Shown one piece after another: positions 1 through 5,115 of a stretch of DNA of 5,565 bases. Location: NCBI GenBank assembly GCA_017889745.1, contig JAGGAG010000162.1, positions 1-5,565 of the forward strand. Reading direction: 5' to 3'. Source of the stretch: Gemmatimonadota bacterium. GTDB taxonomy: Bacteria; Gemmatimonadota; Gemmatimonadetes; Gemmatimonadales; GWC2-71-9. The position numbers and the translations under genes were made by a program. Below the pieces are notes generated by a model. The model was not told the DNA's origin and ran no database searches. It was given only the letters and a program-made list of their open reading frames with translations. The stretch's first letter is position 1, and each line of letters opens with the position of its first letter.

Positions 1-963
1 AGCGTTACGGGCAGCAGCGTGGTGATGTGGTAGGTGACGGCGTAGGAGAATCCGGTCGTGTCGGACACCCCGAAGAGCCCGAGCACGGCCACGATCGCGG
101 CTTCGAAAGGCCCGAAGTAGCCCGGCGTCGAGGGCACCGCGATGCCGAAGGCCATCGCGCTCTGCAGCAGCAGTGCACCGCCGAGGCTGACGTCGATGTC
201 GAACGCGGAGAACATGACGTAGAAGGACGCGGCGCTCACCAGCCACATCGCCAGCGACCAGAACACGACCCCCGCGAGCCGGGCGGGCGAGCGCAGCCCG
301 CCCAGGCCCTCGGTAACGCCGTGTCCCACGGAGACGAGCCTCGCCTGCAGCTGGCCCTCCGGCAGGAGGCGCCGGATGATCCGCTCCATGACCTGGGGTC
401 GCGCGATGAGGGCCGCTCCCACAACGACTGCCGCCAGGGCGCCGACGGCGGCGAAGGTCGCGATGCGGGCCAGGGGAATGCCGGCGATCACCGTCGAGGC
501 CGGGAGGTTGGACAGGAGGAGGCCCAGGGAAAGCAGCAGCACCAGGGTGAGCGCGTCGAATACGCGCTCGACTACCAGCGACGTGATGGCGCCGGTAAGC
601 CGCACATTGCCGAGGGTCGAGATGGCGTAGGCGCGCACCAGCTCGCCGGCCCTGAGCGGGAGCAGGTTGTTGGCCATGAATCCCATCGCGACCGCATGCC
701 AACGCGGCCAGAACGGCACGTCGACTCCCGTGTCGGCCCGCAGCAACAGCTTCCAGCGTACGGCGCGGAGGACAAATGAACCGGTGGCCAGCAGGACACC
801 GAGCAGCACCGGCACCGGCTTCGCGGTGCGGATCTCGGCCATCATCTCGCTGAAGTCGACGTTGCGCATCGACCAGGCAAGGAGGGCGATGGTGATCACG
901 ACGCCGATCAGCGCGGTCCAGAGGTGGCGCCGATTGGCGCCGGGCGGCTCAGTGGCCGTCAAG
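1..963 (-). CDS. Flippase-like integral membrane protein (UPF0104 / LPG-synthase TM family), 3'-truncated by window edge
   Basis: I translated this frame by hand: it stays open for 321 codons and runs off the left edge, so the C-terminus is missing (family members are usually about 310-350 residues). It is multi-pass: hydrophobic segments lie near residues 14-30, 50-65, 135-153, 165-187, 229-254 and 262-276. Family-like signatures are RAVRW (66-70), NNLLPLRAGELVRAY (98-112), VVERVFD (130-136) and PSTPGYFGPFEAA (277-289), matching the membrane domain related to the N-terminal half of MprF and to YbhN. Such proteins sit in the inner membrane and are thought to move lipids or lipid-linked molecules; the substrate here is unknown. 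The start is uncertain. No ATG or GTG precedes the first membrane segment in this frame, so I take a TTG at 963, which overlaps the preceding gene by 15 bases and has no clear Shine-Dalgarno. The first in-frame ATG (869) would remove the first membrane helix. Family call is firm; role is inferred. Confidence 0.88.
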
Positions 964-2799
964 GGCGAGCGGGACGAGGTCGAGGAGTTCGTCGAGGAGC
1001 GGCCGCAGGACGGCGATGTGCTGGCCCCGCTCCAGCTGGGTGCGCATCTCGTTCCGCAGTTCGGACGCACGGAGCAGGGCCGGGCGTCCGCGATAGAGGA
1101 GGTCGTCGATGGAGACGACCTGCGGCTCCTCGACCGGAGGGGCCATCACGACTGCCGGGGCCGCAGCGGGCGCAACGGGGGCACCGATGAGTTCGGCGAG
1201 CGACGCCTCACCCATCCCGAGTTCGTGTACCAGTTCGGAGTAGGAGATGAGGCTCTCCTCAAACGCCGTCGGGGGACGCTCGGCCGGCGTGAGAACCGCG
1301 GCCTGGCTCTCCACCACCACCACCTCTTCCTCGATCGCCACCGATTCGACCGAGACCACGGCCTCGATCGCCTCGGCCTTGAGGAAGGTGAATGCGTCCG
1401 GCTCGAGCGCGCTGGGGGCGAGCGACTCGATGGGGACTATTTCCTCCAGCAGCGCCATGATCTCCGGATCGGGCGCCTCAAGGGCGGCCTCGGGCTCCGG
1501 TACGGACTCCGGCGCGAGCGCCGCGATGGGCACGACGTGCTCGGGCTCTGGCGCGGGCGACGCGACGGGCACGACCTGCTCGGGCTCCGGCGCCGGCGGA
1601 GCACCGGTCTGCATCGCCTCCACCGCAGCAGCCCAGTGTTCGCGCCCGGGCGCGGCGGCGTCGGCGGCGCCGCGGAGGAGTGTCCCTACCCGGCGCAACT
1701 GGCCGGCAAAGTCGCTGGCGGTGGCACTCGCGTTGCCGCTCGCGATGCGCGCGCGCGCGAGCGACGCCCATTCGCTGACGGGAAGCGCGAGCTCAATGGC
1801 ACCGGACTGGAGGGCCCCGAGGGGCGCCAACAGCCCGAGGAGGCGCAGGTCGCGCTCGGTGCTGCTTCGCGCGCCCGTGATCCGGTCGGCCAACTGGGCG
1901 AGAAACTCCCCGTGGCTCACGAGCTCGACGGCGCCGAGTGCGAAGCGGCCGCGTGCGCCGGGCGCGGCGGGCTCGCCGGCGAGCAGCAGCGACTCGATCG
2001 GCACCACGGCTTCGTCTTCGGCGAGTGTGCGCCGCAGGACGTCGGCGAAGTGGCGCGCCTCCGGGGCGTCGGCGGTGGGCTGGCCGGTCTCGGTAACGTC
2101 CCGGCAAATGCGGCTCAGCGCGTGCGCAGCCGCATCCACCATGTCGGGGGCACTGGCCGGCGGCGCAAACGAGCGGGCGAGCTCGCCCACGGCGAGTTCG
2201 ACGCCGTCGAGTATCTCGGGGAGTGGGGCAAACTCGGAAAGCTCGGCCAGCCCGCGGAGTTGCTGCATGCGCCGCAGCACGGCGTGCAGGGCCTCGCGTG
2301 AATCGGTGGAGGTGCGCATGGCCCGGGCGGCGCGGTCGAGGGCGCTCGCGATGAGGGCGCCTTCCCGGGCCACGAATGCCCGGACCCCGGTCTCTGCACT
2401 CCCGCTGCCGCCGGGTGCCGGCGTCGGGGCCTGGCCCGTCATGCGTTCGAGATCGGTGGCAATGCGCCGGGCCCGCGCGGTGTCGCCGTCACTCCACTGC
2501 CCTACGCGACGCACGAGGGCGCGGAAGTCGTCGACCACCTGCAGCGCCATCTCCCGGGTGGCCGCATCCCATGGCCGCAGGCCGTCGCGGATGCCGCGGG
2601 CGAGCGCCTCGAAGGCGGCCCCGGCCTGCGCCACGGGCTGCAGGTTGGCCATCAGTGCCGCGCCACGAAGCAGGCGCACCTGCCGCACGAACTCCTCGCC
2701 CGACACGCCTTCCGGGCGCGCCAGGAGCGCCTCGAGGCGGTTCAGGCATTCCCCCGCCTCGAGGGTGAAGAAGTCGGCTGTGCCGAGCGAGTGGCTCAT
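949..2799 (-). CDS. HPt-like (CheA P1-like) scaffold protein with degenerate phosphotransfer sites
   Basis: A 616-residue soluble protein, no signal peptide or membrane segment. Residues 8-97 resemble a histidine phosphotransfer (HPt / CheA P1) helical bundle: FFTLEAGECLNRLEALL opens it, and the usual H-x-L-K-G motif appears as R42-L-L-R-G46, with arginine instead of the phosphorylated histidine. A second HPt-like stretch at about 145-210 has Q179-Q-L-R-G183, again without histidine. A further helical region (285-395) contains a similar LRRVGTLLRGAAD. Residues 400-560 are a Pro/Glu/Ala/Val-rich linker in which a short motif like VVPIESL recurs, and 559-616 form a helical tail. No HATPase, CheW or receiver domain is present, so it is not a kinase. 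By inference it binds partners in a signalling complex without passing phosphate. It lies 68 bases after pdxJ and overlaps the membrane-protein gene downstream, suggesting one transcript. The ATG at 2799 lacks a purine-rich ribosome site. The HPt assignment rests on motif shape and needs profile confirmation. Confidence 0.78.
   Translation of the reverse strand: MSHSLGTADFFTLEAGECLNRLEALLARPEGVSGEEFVRQVRLLRGAALMANLQPVAQAGAAFEALARGIRDGLRPWDAATREMALQVVDDFRALVRRVGQWSDGDTARARRIATDLERMTGQAPTPAPGGSGSAETGVRAFVAREGALIASALDRAARAMRTSTDSREALHAVLRRMQQLRGLAELSEFAPLPEILDGVELAVGELARSFAPPASAPDMVDAAAHALSRICRDVTETGQPTADAPEARHFADVLRRTLAEDEAVVPIESLLLAGEPAAPGARGRFALGAVELVSHGEFLAQLADRITGARSSTERDLRLLGLLAPLGALQSGAIELALPVSEWASLARARIASGNASATASDFAGQLRRVGTLLRGAADAAAPGREHWAAAVEAMQTGAPPAPEPEQVVPVASPAPEPEHVVPIAALAPESVPEPEAALEAPDPEIMALLEEIVPIESLAPSALEPDAFTFLKAEAIEAVVSVESVAIEEEVVVVESQAAVLTPAERPPTAFEESLISYSELVHELGMGEASLAELIGAPVAPAAAPAVVMAPPVEEPQVVSIDDLLYRGRPALLRASELRNEMRTQLERGQHIAVLRPLLDELLDLVPLALDGH
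1516..1593 (-). repeat. Two tandem 39-bp units coding a 13-residue repeat
   Basis: Units at 1555-1593 and 1516-1554 agree at 34 of 39 bases by direct comparison. They encode APEPEQVVPVASP and APEPEHVVPIAAL (residues 403-415 and 416-428) inside the linker of the HPt-like protein. The repeat is in frame (39 = 3 x 13), so a gain or loss of a unit would change linker length without breaking the gene. Confidence 0.85.
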
Positions 2800-2867
2800 G
2801 GGGCGGCGTCGAGTCCGGAGGAAGTGTCGTGAAGACTAGGCCGCGTGAAACAACGGAGCAAGGACGC

Positions 2868-3584
2868 TCAGCGCCGCGCGGCCGCGACCAGCGCCGCCAT
2901 CGCCCTGACAGCGGGTTCCATGCCGTCAAGCACCGCCCGGCTCACGATGCTGTGCCCGATGTTGAGCTCCTCGAGCTCGGGAATGGCCGCAACGGGCTGG
3001 ACGTTCAGGTAGGTGAGGCCGTGGCCGGCGTGGACGGCGAGACCGAGACTCTTCGCCGTGGCGGCCGCGCGCCGCAGGGTGTCGAGGGCACGCGTGTCCC
3101 GCCTCCAGTTGTGGGCATAGTCGCCCGTATGCAGTTCGATGGCCGGGACGCCCAGGGCAACCGCAGTGCGGATCGCCCCTTCGTCGGGATCGATGAACAG
3201 GCTGACCCGGATGCCGGCGTCGGTGAGGCGGTGGATGGTCTCGGTGAGCCGCGGGCCGGGGCGGGTGAGGTCGAGCCCGCCCTCGGTGGTCACCTCTTCC
3301 CGCCGCTCCGGCACGATTGTGGCTTGAAATGGCCGGAGGTCGCGGGCAAGCGCCACGATGTCCGAGCTGGTGGCCAGCTCCAGGTTGAGCACGGTGGTGA
3401 CGGCCGCCGCCAGTTGCCGGACATCGTCGTCCTGGATGTGGCGGCGATCTTCACGGAGGTGGGCGGTGATTCCATTGGCGCCGCCGCGCTCCGCGGCCAG
3501 CGCCGCCATGACCGGATCCGGCTCGTCGGTGCGCCGCGCCTGCCGCACCGTGGCCACGTGATCGATGTTGATGTACAGGCGCAT
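2868..3584 (-). CDS. pdxJ: Pyridoxine 5'-phosphate synthase
   Basis: PdxJ condenses 3-amino-2-oxopropyl phosphate with 1-deoxy-D-xylulose 5-phosphate to give pyridoxine 5'-phosphate, the ring-closing step of the DXP-dependent vitamin B6 pathway, in the cytoplasm. The 238 residues match the family's usual size, and it begins with the conserved MRLYINIDHVATVRQAR. Other hallmarks are ITAHLREDRRHI (39-50) with His42/Arg44/His49, NLEL with Glu69, IVPERREEVTTEGGLD (90-105), IELHTGDYA (149-157), HAGHGLTY with His188 (185-192) and the LNIGHSIVSRA phosphate-binding end (207-217). All the expected active-site residues appear intact. It is the first gene of the minus-strand block and is divergent from the exported-protein gene at 3663. 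No Shine-Dalgarno is visible upstream of the ATG, yet the start is certain from the conserved N-terminus. No other B6 gene (pdxA, pdxB) is in the window. Confidence 0.98.
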   Translation of the reverse strand: MRLYINIDHVATVRQARRTDEPDPVMAALAAERGGANGITAHLREDRRHIQDDDVRQLAAAVTTVLNLELATSSDIVALARDLRPFQATIVPERREEVTTEGGLDLTRPGPRLTETIHRLTDAGIRVSLFIDPDEGAIRTAVALGVPAIELHTGDYAHNWRRDTRALDTLRRAAATAKSLGLAVHAGHGLTYLNVQPVAAIPELEELNIGHSIVSRAVLDGMEPAVRAMAALVAAARR

Positions 3585-3662
3585 GAAAGCGTTGCTGGAG
3601 GGGGTGGGAACCGATTAGTTTCGCTGTTCAACGATAGCATCGTGAGGCATCTGTTGGCACGA
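3585..3662. promoter_or_regulatory. Divergent intergenic region between pdxJ and the exported-protein gene
   Basis: This gap of about 75 bases is less G+C-rich than its surroundings and must hold promoters for both directions. I see only weak sigma-70-like matches: on the plus strand TTGCTG (3592-3597) followed 17 bases later by TTAGTT, and on the minus strand TTGAAC (3631-3626) without a good -10. A small inverted repeat, ACGAT-AGC-ATCGT, lies at 3631-3643 and touches the alternative GTG start at 3642. No firm operator can be assigned. Confidence 0.35.
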
Positions 3663-4163
3663 ATGCAGAAGGTAGTCCTGGCGCTCGCCACCGCATGTGT
3701 GGCCATGCACCCCATCCGCCTGGCGGCTCAGGCCGAACCGACGCCCGAGGCGGCGGTGAACGCCTTCATGAAGGCGGTCGGCGACAGCAACCTGGCGCGG
3801 ATGACCCAGTTGTGGGGCACGTCGGAGGGTTCGGCGGCCACCACCCGCAAGCCGGCTGACTTCCAGAAGCGCATGTACGTCACGTATGCGTTCCTGAAGG
3901 GCGGCACCTACAGGATCTCGGCGACGGAACCGAGCCCGGCGGAGAAGGACGAGCGGTACATGATCCTCGAGTTCACCCGGGGCGATTGCAACAAGCTCGT
4001 GCCGATCACCGCGGTGAAGACAAAGAAGGAAGGCTGGATCGTGAACTCACTCGACTTGAGCCAGGTCGGGGTTCCCGGGCGGAGCTGTACCGGGGCCGCG
4101 CCGGCAGCCGACACCGGCGTTACAGTGGTGACGGATACGATCAAGCCGGACAAGTCGAAATAG
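3663..4163 (+). CDS. Small exported protein of unknown function, possible NTF2-like/DUF4878-like fold
   Basis: From ATG 3663 the product has 166 residues. It opens with a signal peptide: Lys3, a hydrophobic core VVLALATACVAM (4-15) and a signal peptidase I-type site after AAQA (24), giving a mature protein of about 142 residues starting EPTPEAAVNAFMKAVGDSNL. That opening, a 'P-E-x-A-V-x-x-F' helix followed by a short 'D-x-x-x-M' helix and then beta-rich sequence ending GWIVNSLDL, looks like the NTF2-like or DUF4878-type proteins, but I do not recognise a specific family. Cys109 and Cys142 could form a disulfide. The tail (143-166) is Ala/Thr/Lys-rich and probably disordered. A GTG at 3642 would add seven residues (MRHLLAR) with more positive charge and would place Cys at position 19, making a poor lipoprotein site (ATAC) conceivable. 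Neither start has a convincing Shine-Dalgarno. The reading frame extends further upstream antisense to pdxJ, which I regard as non-coding. Located in the periplasm or at the cell surface; function unknown. Confidence 0.78.
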   Translation: MQKVVLALATACVAMHPIRLAAQAEPTPEAAVNAFMKAVGDSNLARMTQLWGTSEGSAATTRKPADFQKRMYVTYAFLKGGTYRISATEPSPAEKDERYMILEFTRGDCNKLVPITAVKTKKEGWIVNSLDLSQVGVPGRSCTGAAPAADTGVTVVTDTIKPDKSK

Positions 4164-4164
4164 G

Positions 4165-4188
4165 GCGAGCCCGCCTCAGCGGGCTTGC
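4165..4188. terminator. Shared stem-loop between convergent genes
   Basis: AGCCCGC (4168-4174) pairs with GCGGGCT (4179-4185) around a 4-base loop; three more pairs (4165-4167 with 4186-4188, one G-U) extend the stem to 10 bp. It sits just past the TAG of the exported-protein gene, and the TGA of the epimerase gene (4178-4176) falls in its loop. There is no strong T-run on the plus side; on the minus side the transcript continues into a modest TATTT. Likely a bidirectional 3'-end hairpin; termination efficiency is unclear. Confidence 0.6.
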
Positions 4189-4577
4189 GTGAGTTCGATG
4201 AGAATGCCGGCGGTGGACTTGGGATGCACGAAGGCGATGCGCCGGCCGTGGGCGCCGGTGCGGGGCGTCTCGTCCACCAGGCGGTAGCCGCCCTCACGGC
4301 ATCGGCGCAGGGCCGCTTCGAGGTCGGGCACCTCGTAGCATAGGTGGTGAATGCCCGGTCCGCGCTTCGCGAGGAACCGGGCGATCGGGCCATCGGGTGT
4401 GGCGGACGCGAGCAGTTCGATATCCGGGCCGCCGAAGGGCAGGGACACGATCGTGGCACCATCGACCGCTTCGGGGGCGAGGGGCACGAGTCCCAGGACG
4501 TCGCGGTAGAAGGCCAGGGCGTCAGCCAGGTTCTCGACGGCGACGCCAATGTGGGCGATGCGTGGCTGATCGGACAC
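4176..4577 (-). CDS. mce: Methylmalonyl-CoA epimerase (VOC superfamily)
   Basis: The enzyme interconverts (2S)- and (2R)-methylmalonyl-CoA, linking propionyl-CoA carboxylase to the B12-dependent mutase, so it serves odd-chain fatty acid, branched amino acid and propionate metabolism in the cytoplasm. At 133 residues it is normal size: two beta-alpha-beta-beta-beta modules of the VOC fold. Metal ligands equivalent to those of Propionibacterium epimerase are His9 (IAHIGVAV), Glu54 (DIELLA, where Propionibacterium has Gln and animal enzymes Glu), His78 (GIHHLCYEV) and Glu128 (GILIELTQ). The C-terminal block GAHGRRIAFVHPKSTAGILIEL (from 108) is strongly epimerase-like and separates it from glyoxalase I, the main alternative. 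It starts with GTG, supported by a GGAG seven bases upstream. It converges on the exported-protein gene and is divergent from thioredoxin. No mutase or carboxylase gene is in the window, so the pathway partners must be elsewhere. Confidence 0.94.
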   Translation of the reverse strand: MSDQPRIAHIGVAVENLADALAFYRDVLGLVPLAPEAVDGATIVSLPFGGPDIELLASATPDGPIARFLAKRGPGIHHLCYEVPDLEAALRRCREGGYRLVDETPRTGAHGRRIAFVHPKSTAGILIELTQAR

Positions 4578-4584
4578 CGGGAAA

Positions 4585-4588
4585 CTCC
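4585..4588 (-). promoter_or_regulatory. Shine-Dalgarno of the epimerase gene
   Basis: GGAG on the minus strand, with a 7-base spacer to the GTG at 4577. It decides in favour of this non-ATG start, which also fits the family N-terminus. Confidence 0.75.
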
Positions 4589-4638
4589 GCGAAGAGTGGG
4601 GACCGGCACCGCGGCCGGCGCGACGCCGAATCTTAAGT

Positions 4639-4659
4639 CATCGCACCGGGAGTGCGATG
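4639..4659 (+). promoter_or_regulatory. 8-bp perfect inverted repeat upstream of thioredoxin
   Basis: CATCGCAC (4639-4646) and GTGCGATG (4652-4659) flank the loop CGGGA. It lies in the 90-base gap between the divergent epimerase and thioredoxin genes. The right arm contains an ATG (4657) that could otherwise serve as a start, and its own GGGAG (4648-4652) is in the loop. It could be a dimeric repressor site or a 5'-UTR hairpin. It does not match the CIRCE element I know. A CTTAAG palindrome sits just upstream (4632-4637). On the minus strand, TAAGAT (4636-4631) is a possible -10 for the epimerase. Confidence 0.55.
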
Positions 4660-4663
4660 GGAG
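4660..4663 (+). promoter_or_regulatory. Shine-Dalgarno favouring the thioredoxin start at 4669
   Basis: GGAG lies immediately 3' of the inverted repeat, five bases before the ATG at 4669. It is better spaced than the GGGAG before ATG 4657 (four bases) or the AGGA before ATG 4681 (eleven bases). Confidence 0.5.
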
Positions 4664-4668
4664 AAAGG

Positions 4669-5019
4669 ATGCGCAACGCAATGGCTGGCGTAAACACCAA
4701 GACTCCACCCGTGACGGACGATTCCTTCGCGGTTGATGTCGATCAGGCGAAGGGCCTCGTGCTGGTGGATTTCTGGGCTGTCTGGTGCGGCCCGTGCCAG
4801 ATGGTCGCCCCGGTGCTGGAGCAACTGGCCGGCGAGTACGACGGCCGTGTCCGTATCAGGAAGCTGGACGTCGACTCGAACCAGCGGACCTCCATGAAGT
4901 ACAACGTCCGGTCGATCCCGAGCATCCTGTTCTTCAAGGACGGCAAGCACGTGGACACGGTCGTCGGGGCGGTGCCGAAGCCGGTGATCGAGGCAAAGAT
5001 CAAGCAGCACCTGGCCTAG
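4669..5019 (+). CDS. trxA: Thioredoxin
   Basis: A general cytoplasmic disulfide reductant, itself reduced by thioredoxin reductase, supplying electrons to ribonucleotide reductase, peroxiredoxins and others. From ATG 4669 it has 116 residues (E. coli TrxA 109). The fold is complete: VTDDSF (15-20) opens the domain, the buried acid Asp34 and the active site WCGPC (39-43) follow, Lys65 is in the KLDVD strand, and the cis-proline is in SIPSILFF (Pro84). The glycine motif is VVGAVPK (98-104). There is no signal peptide, so it is cytoplasmic rather than a periplasmic TlpA- or DsbA-type protein. Three in-frame ATGs are possible (4657, 4669, 4681). The first lies inside an inverted repeat, the second has the best-spaced GGAG, and the third gives the most standard N-terminus (MAGVNTKTPPVTDDSF). 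The choice changes only the unstructured leader. It is divergent from the epimerase and followed by a hairpin. Confidence 0.97.
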   Translation: MRNAMAGVNTKTPPVTDDSFAVDVDQAKGLVLVDFWAVWCGPCQMVAPVLEQLAGEYDGRVRIRKLDVDSNQRTSMKYNVRSIPSILFFKDGKHVDTVVGAVPKPVIEAKIKQHLA

Positions 5020-5042
5020 CGCAGGGTCAGGCAGGGCGGGCG

Positions 5043-5076
5043 GGGCGGCAGCGAGGCGAGCGTCCTCCTGCCGCCC
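5043..5076 (+). terminator. Strong hairpin after thioredoxin
   Basis: GGGCGGCAG (5043-5051) pairs perfectly with CTGCCGCCC (5068-5076). Inside, GAGG (5053-5056) pairs with CCTC (5064-5067) after a single bulged C, leaving a 7-base loop. It starts 24 bases past the thioredoxin stop. The following bases (TTGCCGCTTCT) are only mildly T-rich, as is common in high-GC genomes. Probably a terminator; since it lies 40 bases before rsmI it could also attenuate read-through into that gene. The rest of the 5020-5115 gap holds the rsmI ribosome site. Confidence 0.65.
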
Positions 5077-5115
5077 TTGCCGCTTCTACCCGGTCCGCGC
5101 TCCCGTGGAGTCCTC

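Noticed and set aside
667..2301. Long plus-strand open frame of 544 codons opposite the pseudo-HPt and membrane genes
   Set aside because: Translation is Arg/Gly/His-rich with no family signature and lies antisense to two well-supported genes; a typical by-product of high GC.
949..2799. CheA histidine kinase
   Set aside because: The protein has HPt-like domains only; no ATPase N/G boxes, dimerisation or CheW domain follow, and the phospho-accepting histidine is absent.
1247..2839. Plus-strand open frame of 530 codons, Ser/Ala/Arg-rich
   Set aside because: Another antisense shadow of the 616-residue gene; composition is unlike a folded protein.
2829..3641. Upstream extension of the exported-protein frame antisense to pdxJ
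   Set aside because: It overlaps the entire pdxJ gene, whose identity is certain, and the signal peptide beginning at 3642/3663 marks the true N-terminus.
4639..4659. Inverted repeat as a CIRCE/HrcA site
   Set aside because: CIRCE has 9-bp arms of a different sequence and a 9-base spacer; only a short GCACTC-like resemblance exists on the minus strand.
3908..4708. Minus-strand open frame of 266 codons spanning the epimerase region
   Set aside because: Out of frame with the clearly recognisable epimerase; composition is low-complexity.
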